Assembly: GCF_008329535.1 (NCBI RefSeq)
Contig: NZ_NPKR01000002.1
Span: 248,001 to 312,000, forward strand
DNA from: Mycolicibacterium sp. P1-18
GTDB taxonomy: Bacteria > Actinomycetota > Actinomycetes > Mycobacteriales > Mycobacteriaceae
Reading direction: 5' to 3'
DNA: 64,000 bases
Part shown: in pieces, positions 32,962 through 41,444 of the stretch
Layout of the letters: each line of letters opens with the position of its first letter
Numbering within the stretch: the stretch's first letter is position 1
Notes under the pieces: model-generated
Told to the model about the DNA's origin: nothing
What the model saw: the letters and a program-made list of their open reading frames with translations, nothing else
The model's database searches: none
Position numbers and translations under genes: made by a program

Positions 32962-33011
32962 ACGGGGACTCCTCATCGAGTGAATGGCGCCGAGGGGCTC
33001 GGCGTGACTCA

Positions 33012-33031
33012 CATTACCCAGCGCAGTAATG
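33012..33031. promoter_or_regulatory. Operator/promoter of ABM-SDR operon (CATTAC-N8-GTAATG)
   Basis: Perfect 6-bp inverted repeat with an 8-bp centre, 50 bp upstream of the ABM start. On the minus strand it contains TAATGT (33016-33011), a good -10 hexamer, so a repressor bound here would block transcription. It sits immediately after the SulP gene stop at 33034. Confidence 0.55.
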
Positions 33032-33033
33032 GA

Positions 33034-35235
33034 TCAGAGGACTACCTCGCCGAGCCCGGCGCCCTGCCCGATCTCGTCGACGTGGTCCGCGCCCACCAGA
33101 TACAGCCGTGCGGAAGCCAATTCGAGGAACAGCCCGGCGACGGTGACCGAACCGTCGGCCAGCCGCGGCGCGACGAGCGGGTGTCGTTGCAGGGTCTGCA
33201 CCTGAATGGCCACGTTCACCATGCCGAGTTGGTCGGCGGGGCCGAAGCCCGCCTCGGCGGCCGCCCTGGCCACGGGGTGGCCGTCCCGCAGGGCCTCGAC
33301 GCTCGCGCGGCCGTGGTCGAGCCACTGGCCGATCGCCCCGTCGGCGCCGCCGTGGAGGAGGTCGTCCATCGCCTCGCAGCCGGAGTGTCCACAGACCGCG
33401 ATCGTGTGGACCGACAGCCGTTCGAGTGCGTAGCTCAGCGCGGACTCCACCGACGCGTCGGCCGATCCGCCGGGCACCAGATTGCCGACGTTGCGGACGT
33501 TGAGCAGCTCACCGGGGCCGCTGTCGGTCAGCAGGTTCGGCAGGATTCTGGCGTCGGCGCACGTCAGCAGCATGGTGTGGGGGCTGTGTTCGTCGTCGGA
33601 TCCGAGCCGCTCGCGCAGCAGCGGCGCCACCCCGTTGCTGTACCGGTCGACGCCGCCGGCGAGGTGCGGGGGCCAGATCAGCCGCAGCGCCGAGATGACC
33701 CGCCTTCCTTCGGTGTTGCGCTTCGGCGGCCGGTCGTGCGCGAATTCCATTCGCGCCGTTCCCGTCTCGGTGACGGTGACCTCGTCACCCGCGGCGCGGC
33801 GCTGCCGGATCCACTCCTGCAGAGTGTCCATCGCCGCATGGTCGAGGTAGTCGACGTTCAGGTCGACGAAGGTGTCGGCACCGCGGGGGATGCCGTCGAG
33901 CGCGGCGGTCAGCCTGGGCAACGCGAGGAACGTGCACGACCCGGTGATGGCCACGTGCCACTGGTTGCGGCCCCCGTCGGCGGACCGCTCGCTGAGGTCT
34001 TCGGCGACGATCGAGACGCGCACGATGCGCCAGGCGGCGATGCCGACGGCGAGCACCAGCCCGATCAGCACGCCCTCGAGCAGATTGAGGAAGACCACCG
34101 CCACCAGCGTGACGCCGTAGATCATCGCCTCGCCGGTGCGGCGGGCCAGGTCGACGTGCGCGAGCTTCACCAGCTGGACGCCGATGACGATGAGCAGACC
34201 CGCCAGCGCGGCGTTGGGGATCATCTCCACGACGCCGACCAGGAACACCGAGAAGAGCAGGAGCCACACGCCGTGCAGTGCGGCCGAGGCCCGCGTCCTG
34301 GCGCCGGCCGAGACGTTGGTGGAGCTGCGCACGATGACACCGGTGATGGGAAGGCCGCCCAGCAGGCCCGAGGAGACGTTGGCGGTGCCCTGTCCCAGCA
34401 GCTCGCGGTTGAAGTCGGTGCGCGGGCCGCCGTGCATCTTGTCGACCGCGCTGGCCGACAGCAGGCTTTCGACGCTGGCGATCAGGGCGACGGTGAGCAC
34501 GGCGATCGCGATCGCCGACCACGAGCCCTGCGGCATCGAGGGCAGGCCGATCGCGTCGACCACGGACTCGTCGAGCTGGATGCGGTCGGTGCGCAGGCCG
34601 GGGAGGTAGCTGACTGCCGTCGCGACCACCACGGCGACCAGCGCGCCCGGGACGACGCGCACTGCGCTGGGGACGAAGCGCCAGGTCAACATGATGGCGA
34701 TGACCAAGCTGCCGACCAGCACCTCCGACCATTGGGGGGCGGCGAGTTGCCCGGGCAGGGCGACCAGGTTGGCCCAGGCGTTGCTGCGCGGCCCGCCGCC
34801 GAGCAGCACGTGAACCTGCTGCAGGGCGATCGTGATGCCGATGCCGGCGAGCATGGCGTGGACGACGATGGGCGCGATCGCCAACGCCGCGCGGGCGATG
34901 CGGCTCAGGCCGAGGAGGATTTGAAGCACGCCCGCCGCCGCGGTGATCGCGCACGTCGCCTTCCAGCCGAACTGCGCGACCAGTTCGGCGACCACGACGG
35001 TGAGTCCGGCGGCGGGTCCGCTCACCTGGAGCGGCGATCCGCCGACGGCGGCGCACACGATTCCGCCGACGATGGCGGCGATCAGACCGGCGACCACCGG
35101 GGCGCCCGAGGCGACGGCGATGCCGATCGACAACGGCAGCGCCACCAGGAACACCACCAGGGAGGCCGGAACGTCGTAGCGAAAGACGTTGTGTAACAAA
35201 GGTTTAACATCGCGTATTTTCGCCGCTGCGGTCAC
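33034..35235 (-). CDS. SulP anion transporter fused to beta-carbonic anhydrase
   Basis: This 733-residue fusion has an N-terminal SulP transporter of 10-12 membrane segments (PASLVVFLVALPLSIGIA, VSGPAAGL, GLLGGLPITGVIVRSS), a STAS-like domain near 425-500, and a beta-carbonic anhydrase domain with zinc ligands in TCADAR and CGHSGC. The same fusion occurs as Rv3273 in M. tuberculosis. The likely role is bicarbonate or sulfate uptake linked to CO2/bicarbonate interconversion at the membrane. The GTG start is preceded by a TACTCT -10 box, so the mRNA should be leaderless. It is divergent from ftsK. Confidence 0.92.
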   Translation of the reverse strand: MTAAAKIRDVKPLLHNVFRYDVPASLVVFLVALPLSIGIAVASGAPVVAGLIAAIVGGIVCAAVGGSPLQVSGPAAGLTVVVAELVAQFGWKATCAITAAAGVLQILLGLSRIARAALAIAPIVVHAMLAGIGITIALQQVHVLLGGGPRSNAWANLVALPGQLAAPQWSEVLVGSLVIAIMLTWRFVPSAVRVVPGALVAVVVATAVSYLPGLRTDRIQLDESVVDAIGLPSMPQGSWSAIAIAVLTVALIASVESLLSASAVDKMHGGPRTDFNRELLGQGTANVSSGLLGGLPITGVIVRSSTNVSAGARTRASAALHGVWLLLFSVFLVGVVEMIPNAALAGLLIVIGVQLVKLAHVDLARRTGEAMIYGVTLVAVVFLNLLEGVLIGLVLAVGIAAWRIVRVSIVAEDLSERSADGGRNQWHVAITGSCTFLALPRLTAALDGIPRGADTFVDLNVDYLDHAAMDTLQEWIRQRRAAGDEVTVTETGTARMEFAHDRPPKRNTEGRRVISALRLIWPPHLAGGVDRYSNGVAPLLRERLGSDDEHSPHTMLLTCADARILPNLLTDSGPGELLNVRNVGNLVPGGSADASVESALSYALERLSVHTIAVCGHSGCEAMDDLLHGGADGAIGQWLDHGRASVEALRDGHPVARAAAEAGFGPADQLGMVNVAIQVQTLQRHPLVAPRLADGSVTVAGLFLELASARLYLVGADHVDEIGQGAGLGEVVL

Positions 35236-35242
35236 CGAGTCG

Positions 35243-35248
35243 AGAGTA
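35243..35248 (-). promoter_or_regulatory. -10 box (TACTCT) of the SulP-carbonic anhydrase gene
   Basis: Minus-strand TANNNT hexamer with 7 nt to the GTG start; predicts leaderless transcription. Confidence 0.55.
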
Positions 35249-35407
35249 CCGATGCCTGCGGAATCCGTCGTCCCGAAGTGGCGTGACCCTGGCCACGTTG
35301 GTCGTCGCCGCAGGTCGGCGCGGTGCCACGGGCCTACGGGATTCGTCGTGGCGTCGTTTGCTATTTGTTACCTGTGTGGCTAATGGTGAAAGTGGGGTTA
35401 GTGCGAC

Positions 35408-35413
35408 TAGTCT
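35408..35413 (+). promoter_or_regulatory. -10 box (TAGTCT) of ftsK
   Basis: TANNNT hexamer with 6 nt to the ftsK ATG; no ribosome site is seen, so the mRNA should begin at the start codon. Confidence 0.6.
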
Positions 35414-35419
35414 TTCCCC

Positions 35420-37984
35420 ATGGCTAGTAAGACCGCCGCCCGCTCGGGAGCTCGTTCTAGCAGCTCAAAGCCCCGAGCGCGCACGACGCGCCCCGCCGCC
35501 CCGCGGCGCAAACCCGCGCCACGACGCAATCCCTCTCCGGTGGCCGTCGCAGGCTCCGCGATCGGCAAGGGGGCGCGCGCGAGTTGGCTGATGCTGGCCA
35601 AGGGTGCGGGTTCCACCGCACGCTCGGTCGGACGGGCGCGTGAACTCGAGCCCGGTCACCGTCGCGACGGCATCGCGCTCGGTCTGCTGGCGCTGGCCGT
35701 CGTGCTGGCCGCCAGCTCGTGGTTCGACGCGGCGCGACCGGTCGGCGGCTGGATCGACTCGGTGGTGCGCACCGTCATCGGCTCCGCGGTGGTGCTGCTG
35801 CCCATCGCCTTGATCGCGGTCGCGGTACTGCTGATGCGCACCGAACCGCACCCGGAGGCGCGGCCCCGACTCGTTCTCGGCACGTCGATGATCGCGCTGC
35901 CCGTGCTCGGCCTGTGGCACCTGTGGTCGGGCGCGCCCCAGGACTCCGCCGACCGGCAACGGGTCGCGGGCTTCGTCGGCTTCGCCATCGGCGGACCACT
36001 GTCCGACGGGTTGACGCCCTGGATCGCGACGCCGCTGCTGATCATCGGCATCCTGTTCGGGCTCCTGCTGGTGACCGGCACGACGATCCGCGAAGTGCCC
36101 GGCGCCATCCAGGACATGTTCATGGGCGCCTACCGCGGCGACACCTACGACGACGAGTACGACGACGAGGCCGACTACGACGACGACCGTCCCGCCGCGC
36201 GCGCCGACGACTTCTCCGACGGCTACTACGACGATCCCGCGTCCACCCGCGCCGACGAGGCGCAGTGGCCGGGCGCGCCCCGGTCGGGCGCAGGGGCCGC
36301 GCCGGTCAGCCGCCTCGGCACGCCGATGGACAACTACCCGTTGGACGAACCGCTCGTCGACGAGACGCCCACCGCACCCGAGCCCAAGGCCCGTCCCAAG
36401 CGCAAGAAGCCCGAAGCGCCGACGCCGGCCCCAGTGCCGGTCGCCGAGGAGACCCTCTCGCTCGACCGCGTCGTGGAGGGGCCGTACAACCTTCCGTCGC
36501 TCGAGCTGCTGGTCGCCGGTGATCCGCCGAAGCTCCGCAGCGCGGCCAACGACAAGATGATCGACGTCATCCAGTCGGTGCTCGACCAGTTCAAGGTCGA
36601 CGCCGCCGTCACCGGCTGCACCCGCGGTCCGACCGTCACCCGCTACGAAGTGGAACTCGGACCCGGCGTCAAGGTCGAGAAGATCACCGCGCTGCAGAAG
36701 AACATCGCCTACGCGGTGGCCACCGAGAGCGTCCGCATGCTCGCCCCCATTCCCGGCAAGTCCGCCGTCGGCATCGAGGTGCCCAACACCGACCGCGAGA
36801 TGGTCCGCCTGGCCGACGTCCTGACCGCACCGACCACCCGGCGCGACCACCACCCGCTGGTGATCGGGCTCGGCAAGGACATCGAGGGCAACTTCGTCTC
36901 GGCGAACCTCGCCAAGATGCCGCACCTCCTGGTCGCCGGCTCCACGGGTTCCGGCAAGTCCAGCTTCGTCAACTCGATGCTGGTCTCGCTGCTGTCGAGG
37001 GCCACCCCGGAAGAGGTCAGGATGATCCTGATCGACCCGAAGATGGTGGAACTCACGCCCTACGAGGGCATTCCGCACCTCATCACGCCCATCGTCACGC
37101 AGCCGAAGAAGGCGGCGGCCGCGCTCGCCTGGCTGGTCGAGGAGATGGAGCAGCGGTACCAGGACATGCAGGCCAACAAGGTCCGCCACATCGACGACTT
37201 CAACAAGAACGTGAAGTCCGGTGTCATCACCGCCCCGCTGGGCAGCGAGCGGGTCTACAAGACCTACCCGTACATCATCGCCATCGTCGACGAGCTCGCC
37301 GACCTGATGATGACCGCGCCGCGCGACGTCGAGGACGCCATCGTGCGCATCACCCAGAAGGCCCGCGCCGCCGGCATCCACCTGATCCTGGCCACCCAGC
37401 GCCCGTCGGTCGACGTGGTCACGGGTCTGATCAAGACCAACGTGCCCTCGCGTCTGGCGTTCGCGACGTCGTCGCTGACCGACAGCCGGGTGATCCTGGA
37501 CCAGCCGGGCGCCGAGAAGCTCATCGGCATGGGTGACGGGCTGTTCCTGCCCATGGGCGCCAACAAGCCCGTCCGGTTCCAGGGCGCCTACATCAGCGAC
37601 GAGGAGATCTACTCCGTGGTCGCCGCCTGCAAGGACCAGGCCGAGCCCGACTACACCGAGGGCGTCACCGCCGCCAAGCCCGGCGGCGAGCGCACGGACG
37701 TCGACCCCGACATCGGCGACGACATGGACGTCTTCCTCCAGGCCGTCGAGCTGGTGGTCTCGTCGCAGTTCGGTTCGACGTCGATGCTGCAGCGCAAGCT
37801 ACGGGTCGGCTTCGCCAAGGCCGGCCGTCTGATGGACCTGATGGAGACCCGCAGCATCGTCGGACCCAGCGAGGGCTCCAAGGCCCGCGAGGTGCTGGTC
37901 AAGCCCGACGAGCTGGCGGGCACCCTGATGCTGATCCGCGGCGGCGCCGACGCCAACGGGGCCGACGCCGACGACGAGGACTGA
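35420..37984 (+). CDS. ftsK: DNA translocase FtsK
   Basis: FtsK is a septum-located hexameric motor that clears chromosome DNA and directs dimer resolution. The 854-residue protein has a basic N-terminus, about four membrane segments (roughly 85-235), an acidic Asp/Glu/Tyr-rich linker (YDDEYDDEADYDDD), a Pro/Lys region, and a RecA-like motor with Walker A AGSTGSGKSS near 505-514 and Walker B IIAIVDELADL. The C-terminal gamma winged helix, which reads polar DNA motifs, is visible as SSQFGSTSMLQRKLRVGFAKAGRLMD. A large inverted repeat follows the stop. Confidence 0.97.
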   Translation: MASKTAARSGARSSSSKPRARTTRPAAPRRKPAPRRNPSPVAVAGSAIGKGARASWLMLAKGAGSTARSVGRARELEPGHRRDGIALGLLALAVVLAASSWFDAARPVGGWIDSVVRTVIGSAVVLLPIALIAVAVLLMRTEPHPEARPRLVLGTSMIALPVLGLWHLWSGAPQDSADRQRVAGFVGFAIGGPLSDGLTPWIATPLLIIGILFGLLLVTGTTIREVPGAIQDMFMGAYRGDTYDDEYDDEADYDDDRPAARADDFSDGYYDDPASTRADEAQWPGAPRSGAGAAPVSRLGTPMDNYPLDEPLVDETPTAPEPKARPKRKKPEAPTPAPVPVAEETLSLDRVVEGPYNLPSLELLVAGDPPKLRSAANDKMIDVIQSVLDQFKVDAAVTGCTRGPTVTRYEVELGPGVKVEKITALQKNIAYAVATESVRMLAPIPGKSAVGIEVPNTDREMVRLADVLTAPTTRRDHHPLVIGLGKDIEGNFVSANLAKMPHLLVAGSTGSGKSSFVNSMLVSLLSRATPEEVRMILIDPKMVELTPYEGIPHLITPIVTQPKKAAAALAWLVEEMEQRYQDMQANKVRHIDDFNKNVKSGVITAPLGSERVYKTYPYIIAIVDELADLMMTAPRDVEDAIVRITQKARAAGIHLILATQRPSVDVVTGLIKTNVPSRLAFATSSLTDSRVILDQPGAEKLIGMGDGLFLPMGANKPVRFQGAYISDEEIYSVVAACKDQAEPDYTEGVTAAKPGGERTDVDPDIGDDMDVFLQAVELVVSSQFGSTSMLQRKLRVGFAKAGRLMDLMETRSIVGPSEGSKAREVLVKPDELAGTLMLIRGGADANGADADDED

Positions 37985-37994
37985 GCTCCCACGC

Positions 37995-38051
37995 CCGACG
38001 TGAATCCTCTGCGACGTTCGAGCCGAATGGTCGCAGGGGGTTCACGTTCGG
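37995..38051. terminator. Large inverted repeat between convergent ftsK and argA
   Basis: Arms of about 20 bp (left 37995-38014, right 38031-38051) pair with two G-U-type mismatches and one bulge around a 16-nt loop; the outer CTGAGC/GCTCAG (37981-37986, 38053-38058) can extend the stem over the ftsK stop. A bidirectional intrinsic-type terminator without U-tract is the simplest reading; it may also be a dispersed mycobacterial repeat. Confidence 0.6.
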
Positions 38052-38054
38052 CGC

Positions 38055-38570
38055 TCAGAGCGTCAGCAGCATCCTGGTGTTGCCCAGGATGTTGGGCTTG
38101 ACGTAGGACAGGTCCAGGAATTCGGCGACGCCGAGGTCATACGAGCGGCGCATCTCGTCGTACACCTCGGCCGTCACCGGAGTGCCCTCGATCTCCTGAA
38201 ATCCGTGGCTGCCGAAGAACTCGGTTTCGAAGGTCAGCACGAAGATCCGCTGCAGCCGCAGCTCCCGGGCGACGTCGAGAAGGCGCGTCACCACGGCATG
38301 CCCGACGCCGCGGCCCTGCATCCGCGGGTGTGCCGCGACGGTGCGCACTTCGCCGAGGTCGGACCACAGCACGTGCAGTGCCCCGCAGCCGACCAACTCG
38401 TCGTCCACCTCGGCCACCCAGAACTCCTGGACCGACTCGTAGAGGGTGACGAGATTCTTCTCCAGGAGGATCTTTCCCGCATAGACGTCGACCAGAGCCT
38501 TGATCTGAGGGACGTCCGACGTGCGGGCGCGACGAACCACCAGATCGTCGTCGAAGGGAGCTCTGGTCAC
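38055..38570 (-). CDS. argA: Amino-acid N-acetyltransferase (ArgA-type GNAT)
   Basis: This 171-residue GNAT protein matches Rv2747, a short N-acetylglutamate synthase that starts arginine synthesis by acetylating glutamate or glutamine with acetyl-CoA. Visible features are VVRRARTSDVPQIKALVD, KNLVTLYE, the strand GCGALHVLWSDLGEVRTVAAHP, the CoA pyrophosphate loop MQGRGVGHAV, and the family C-terminus FLDLSYVKPNILGNTRMLL. GTG 38570 is chosen over an upstream ATG because of the family length and the TACCCT -10 box 7 nt before it. It is divergent from pgsA. Confidence 0.92.
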   Translation of the reverse strand: MTRAPFDDDLVVRRARTSDVPQIKALVDVYAGKILLEKNLVTLYESVQEFWVAEVDDELVGCGALHVLWSDLGEVRTVAAHPRMQGRGVGHAVVTRLLDVARELRLQRIFVLTFETEFFGSHGFQEIEGTPVTAEVYDEMRRSYDLGVAEFLDLSYVKPNILGNTRMLLTL

Positions 38571-38577
38571 AGCAGTG

Positions 38578-38583
38578 AGGGTA
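38578..38583 (-). promoter_or_regulatory. -10 box (TACCCT) of argA
   Basis: Minus-strand TANNNT hexamer with 7 nt to GTG 38570; supports that start and a leaderless transcript. Confidence 0.55.
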
Positions 38584-38600
38584 TCGGTTTGCGCTACCGA

Positions 38601-38606
38601 TATTCT
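38601..38606 (+). promoter_or_regulatory. -10 box (TATTCT) of pgsA
   Basis: TANNNT hexamer with 6 nt to the pgsA GTG; the argA and pgsA promoters lie back to back within 43 bp. Confidence 0.6.
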
Positions 38607-38612
38607 GATCAC

Positions 38613-39194
38613 GTGCCGGGTCAGTCAGACGTCGATCCGTTGACCCCGCGCGTGAGTGTGGTCAACGTCGCCAACGTGCTCACGGGCCTGCGCATCGTGC
38701 TGGTTCCGGTGTTCCTCGCGGCCCTGTTCGTCGGCGACGGCCACGAAACGTATTGGCGAATGGTCGCTTTCATCATCTTCGCCGTGGCCGTGATCACCGA
38801 CCGGATCGACGGGGCCATCGCCCGCAGCTACGGCATGGTCACCGAGTTCGGCAAGCTCGCCGACCCGATCGCCGACAAGGCGCTGATCGGGGCGGCGATG
38901 ATCGGCCTGAGCATGCTGGGCGACCTGCCGTGGTGGGTCACCATCGTGATCCTGGTCCGCGAGGTCGGCGTGACCGTCCTGAGGTTCGTCGTGATCCGCA
39001 GCGGCGTGATCCCGGCGAGCCGGGGCGGCAAGCTCAAGACGCTGGTGCAGTCCGTGGCGATCGGGCTGTTCGTCCTGCCGCTGGGTGGGGCGTGGCTGAC
39101 CGGGGCCTGGGCGTTCATGTGGGCCGCGATCGTCCTGACCGTCCTGACCGGCGCGGATTACCTGCTGTCGGCGATCCGCGGCGTCCGGACGTGA
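38613..39194 (+). CDS. pgsA: CDP-alcohol phosphatidyltransferase (PgsA3-like)
   Basis: This 193-residue membrane enzyme transfers a phosphatidyl group from CDP-diacylglycerol to glycerol-3-phosphate or a related alcohol. The signature D-G-x2-A-R-x8-G-x3-D-x3-D appears as RIDGAIARSYGMVTEFGKLADPIADK, and about five hydrophobic segments surround it. By position it is PgsA3 (Rv2746c); the exact alcohol acceptor of that paralogue is less certain than for PgsA1. The GTG start is leaderless by the TATTCT box. The clgR-pspA stress operon follows 100 bp downstream. Confidence 0.92.
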   Translation: MPGQSDVDPLTPRVSVVNVANVLTGLRIVLVPVFLAALFVGDGHETYWRMVAFIIFAVAVITDRIDGAIARSYGMVTEFGKLADPIADKALIGAAMIGLSMLGDLPWWVTIVILVREVGVTVLRFVVIRSGVIPASRGGKLKTLVQSVAIGLFVLPLGGAWLTGAWAFMWAAIVLTVLTGADYLLSAIRGVRT

Positions 39195-39209
39195 TGCGGT
39201 CGGCGTTCG

Positions 39210-39236
39210 GGAACCAATCTGGCAGCCGCGGGCGTT
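39210..39236 (+). promoter_or_regulatory. SigE/SigH-type promoter of clgR
   Basis: GGAACC at 39210-39215 and CGTT at 39233-39236, separated by 17 bp, match the -35/-10 elements of envelope-stress ECF sigma factors (SigE, also SigH). In M. tuberculosis the clgR-pspA operon is SigE dependent, and the order here is the same. The start of clgR is 57 bp downstream. Confidence 0.75.
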
Positions 39237-39293
39237 CTGGTTTGTAGTGAAACCGAAATCAGCTATTACGTCTTTCGTTGTGAGGAGACCGCG

Positions 39294-39629
39294 ATGACGA
39301 CATTGCTTCGCGAAGTGATCGGCGACGTGCTGCGTCAAGTCCGGCTCTCGCAAGGGCGGACGCTACGAGAAGTGTCCGACGACGCCCGGGTCAGCCTCGG
39401 CTACCTGTCCGAGGTGGAGCGCGGCCGCAAGGAAGCCTCCAGCGAGTTGCTCAGCGCCATCTGTGGGGCCCTGGAGGTCCCGCTGTCCCGCGTGCTGACC
39501 GACGCCGGCGAGACCATGGAGCGCCGCGAGCAGGTCGCGCCGCGACCGGTCGCCACCGCCAGCGGTGCCACCATCGACTACTCGACCCGTGTCGTCATCC
39601 CGCAGGCCGTGTCGATGGCGGTGGCCTGA
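39294..39629 (+). CDS. clgR: ClgR, XRE-family stress regulator
   Basis: This 111-residue regulator has a Cro/CI helix-turn-helix at about residues 10-65 ([45 protein letters not shown]) and an Ala/Val-rich tail whose end (SMAVA) suits Clp-dependent turnover. In M. tuberculosis ClgR (Rv2745c) activates clp protease genes and the psp operon in response to surface stress. A GTGAGGAG-type ribosome site precedes the ATG and a SigE-type promoter lies upstream. pspA and pspM follow. Confidence 0.94.
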   Translation: MTTLLREVIGDVLRQVRLSQGRTLREVSDDARVSLGYLSEVERGRKEASSELLSAICGALEVPLSRVLTDAGETMERREQVAPRPVATASGATIDYSTRVVIPQAVSMAVA

Positions 39630-39786
39630 GGGCCGTCGAACCGCTCTGCCGCGCCGGAAACGCGAGCAGGGGGTGTGGTGATCTGCGCGCAACCGATAAG
39701 TTGGCAGGCAGCGAATTCGTACGCATGTCGGTGACCCGTGGGACGGGCACACTGGACTTACTCCAACACGAAGGCGGAACGCACTG

Positions 39787-40599
39787 ATGGCCAACCCGTT
39801 CAGCAAGGCGTGGAAGTACCTCATGGCGCTGTTCAGCTCCAAGGTCGACGAGTACGCCGATCCCAAGGTGCAGATCCAGCAGGCCATCGAGGATGCCCAG
39901 CGCCAACACCAGGGCCTCACCCAGCAGGCCGCCTCGGTGATCGGCAACCAGCGGCAGCTGGAGATGCGCCTCAACCGGCAGCTCGCCGACATCGAGAAGC
40001 TTCAGGTCAACGTCCGTCAGGCGCTGACGCTCGCCGATCAGGCGGCGACGTCGGGTGACGCTGCCAAGGCCACCGAGTACACCAACGCGGCGGAGGCGTT
40101 CGCCGCCCAGCTCGTCACCGCCGAGCAGAGCGTCGAGGACCTCAAGGGGCTGCACGACCAGGCGCTGCAGGCAGCCGGACAGGCCAAGAAGGCCGTCGAG
40201 CAGAACGCCATGGTGCTGCAGCAGAAGATCGCCGAGCGCAGCAAGCTGCTCAGCCAGCTGGAGCAGGCCAAGATGCAGGAACAGGTCAGCGCCTCGCTGC
40301 AGTCGATGAGCGAGATTGCCGCACCAGGCAACACTCCGAGCCTGGAACAGGTGCGCGACAAGATCGAACGCCGCTACGCCAACGCCATGGGCTCAGCCGA
40401 GCTGGCTCAGAACTCCGTCCAGGGACGGATGATGGAGATCCAGCAGGCCAGCGTCCAGATGGCCGGACACTCCCGGCTCGAGCAAATCCGTGCGTCCATG
40501 CGTGGTGACGCACTCCCGGCGGGCGACGGCTCCACGACACCGGCCACGCCCGCGGTCAACCCGCCGGCGGCCACGCCGGAAAATCCGCTCTCGCAATAG
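39787..40599 (+). CDS. pspA: PspA/IM30 envelope-stress protein (35-kDa antigen)
   Basis: PspA assembles into oligomers that bind and stabilise the inner membrane under stress. The 270-residue protein has an amphipathic N-terminal helix ([23 protein letters not shown]), then about 200 residues of long helices with coiled-coil heptads, and a Pro/Ala/Thr-rich tail (from about 245). It corresponds to Rv2744c, controlled with ClgR and PspM. The spacer to clgR is 157 bp and might hold a second promoter, but no clear box is seen. pspM begins 19 bp downstream. Confidence 0.95.
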   Translation: MANPFSKAWKYLMALFSSKVDEYADPKVQIQQAIEDAQRQHQGLTQQAASVIGNQRQLEMRLNRQLADIEKLQVNVRQALTLADQAATSGDAAKATEYTNAAEAFAAQLVTAEQSVEDLKGLHDQALQAAGQAKKAVEQNAMVLQQKIAERSKLLSQLEQAKMQEQVSASLQSMSEIAAPGNTPSLEQVRDKIERRYANAMGSAELAQNSVQGRMMEIQQASVQMAGHSRLEQIRASMRGDALPAGDGSTTPATPAVNPPAATPENPLSQ

Positions 40600-40618
40600 T
40601 TCTCGAAGGTAGGTCGCC

Positions 40619-41440
40619 ATGGCGGAGGAATCCCGAACCGGACGGGTCGAAGGGTGGCGCACGCTGGTTCAGCGTGGCGTCGACACCGCGGCCGAGTTCT
40701 CCGACGTCGTGGCGCAGCGGCTCGGCGCCGCCGCCGACCCGCGGGCCAAGATCCTGCGCAAGCGGCGCTGGGCGCTGCGGGGGACGGTCTTCTTCACCTT
40801 CTCGACCGCACTGTGGATCGCGGTGACCGGCGTACTGGCCTCCTGGGACGTGATCCCGGCGTGGGTGTTGCCGATCCCCGCCTCCCTCGCCGTCGGCGCC
40901 GCCTTCCTCGCCACGCTCGTGTTCCTTCGGTACCGCTGGCTCAAGCGCTCGCCGTTGCCGCCGGAACGCCGGGTGCGACGGCTCCCGCCGTGGGGTTCGG
41001 CGGCGCGGCAGCCGATCGCCGCCCTGAACTCGGCTGAGCGGGGGCTGTTCTCCCTGCTCGGCGTGATGGAGCGGGGTCGCATGTTGCCCGCCGACGAGCT
41101 CCGCGACGTCGTGGCCGCGGCCAATCTGACCTCGGCCACCATGACGGCGACGGCCGACGAGCTGGTGTCGATGGAGAAGGCTGCGACCGCCGCCCCCCAG
41201 TCACGGGTGCACCTGACGCCGACGATTCGGGCCTTTGCCGCCCAACTCGACAGCGGTGTCCGGCAATACGACGAGATGGTCGAGGCCGCAGCGCGATTGG
41301 TGTCGGCGGCCAACTCCGGGTCGATGTCCAGCTCGCCGATGTCCGCTCAGCGTCAGCGACACGAGCTCGGCAACGCCACCGACCGGCTCGTCGGATGGGC
41401 ACAGGCCTTCGACGAACTCGGCCACCTCCGCGGCGCCTGA
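40619..41440 (+). CDS. pspM: PspM-like integral membrane protein
   Basis: This 273-residue protein has two hydrophobic segments at about 55-75 and 80-102 (TVFFTFSTALWIAV; VLPIPASLAVGAAFLATLVFL), a basic first 50 residues, and a long helical C-terminal domain that probably faces the cytosol. It is the counterpart of Rv2743c, which binds PspA and ClgR in the mycobacterial psp system. The fourth gene of the M. tuberculosis operon (Rv2742c) is absent: the next gene is convergent and starts 4 bp after the stop. Confidence 0.88.
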   Translation: MAEESRTGRVEGWRTLVQRGVDTAAEFSDVVAQRLGAAADPRAKILRKRRWALRGTVFFTFSTALWIAVTGVLASWDVIPAWVLPIPASLAVGAAFLATLVFLRYRWLKRSPLPPERRVRRLPPWGSAARQPIAALNSAERGLFSLLGVMERGRMLPADELRDVVAAANLTSATMTATADELVSMEKAATAAPQSRVHLTPTIRAFAAQLDSGVRQYDEMVEAAARLVSAANSGSMSSSPMSAQRQRHELGNATDRLVGWAQAFDELGHLRGA

Positions 41441-41444
41441 CGAC

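Noticed and set aside
38055..38612. argA starting at ATG 38612
   Set aside because: It would overlap the pgsA promoter and add 14 residues without similarity; GTG 38570 fits the family length and the -10 box.
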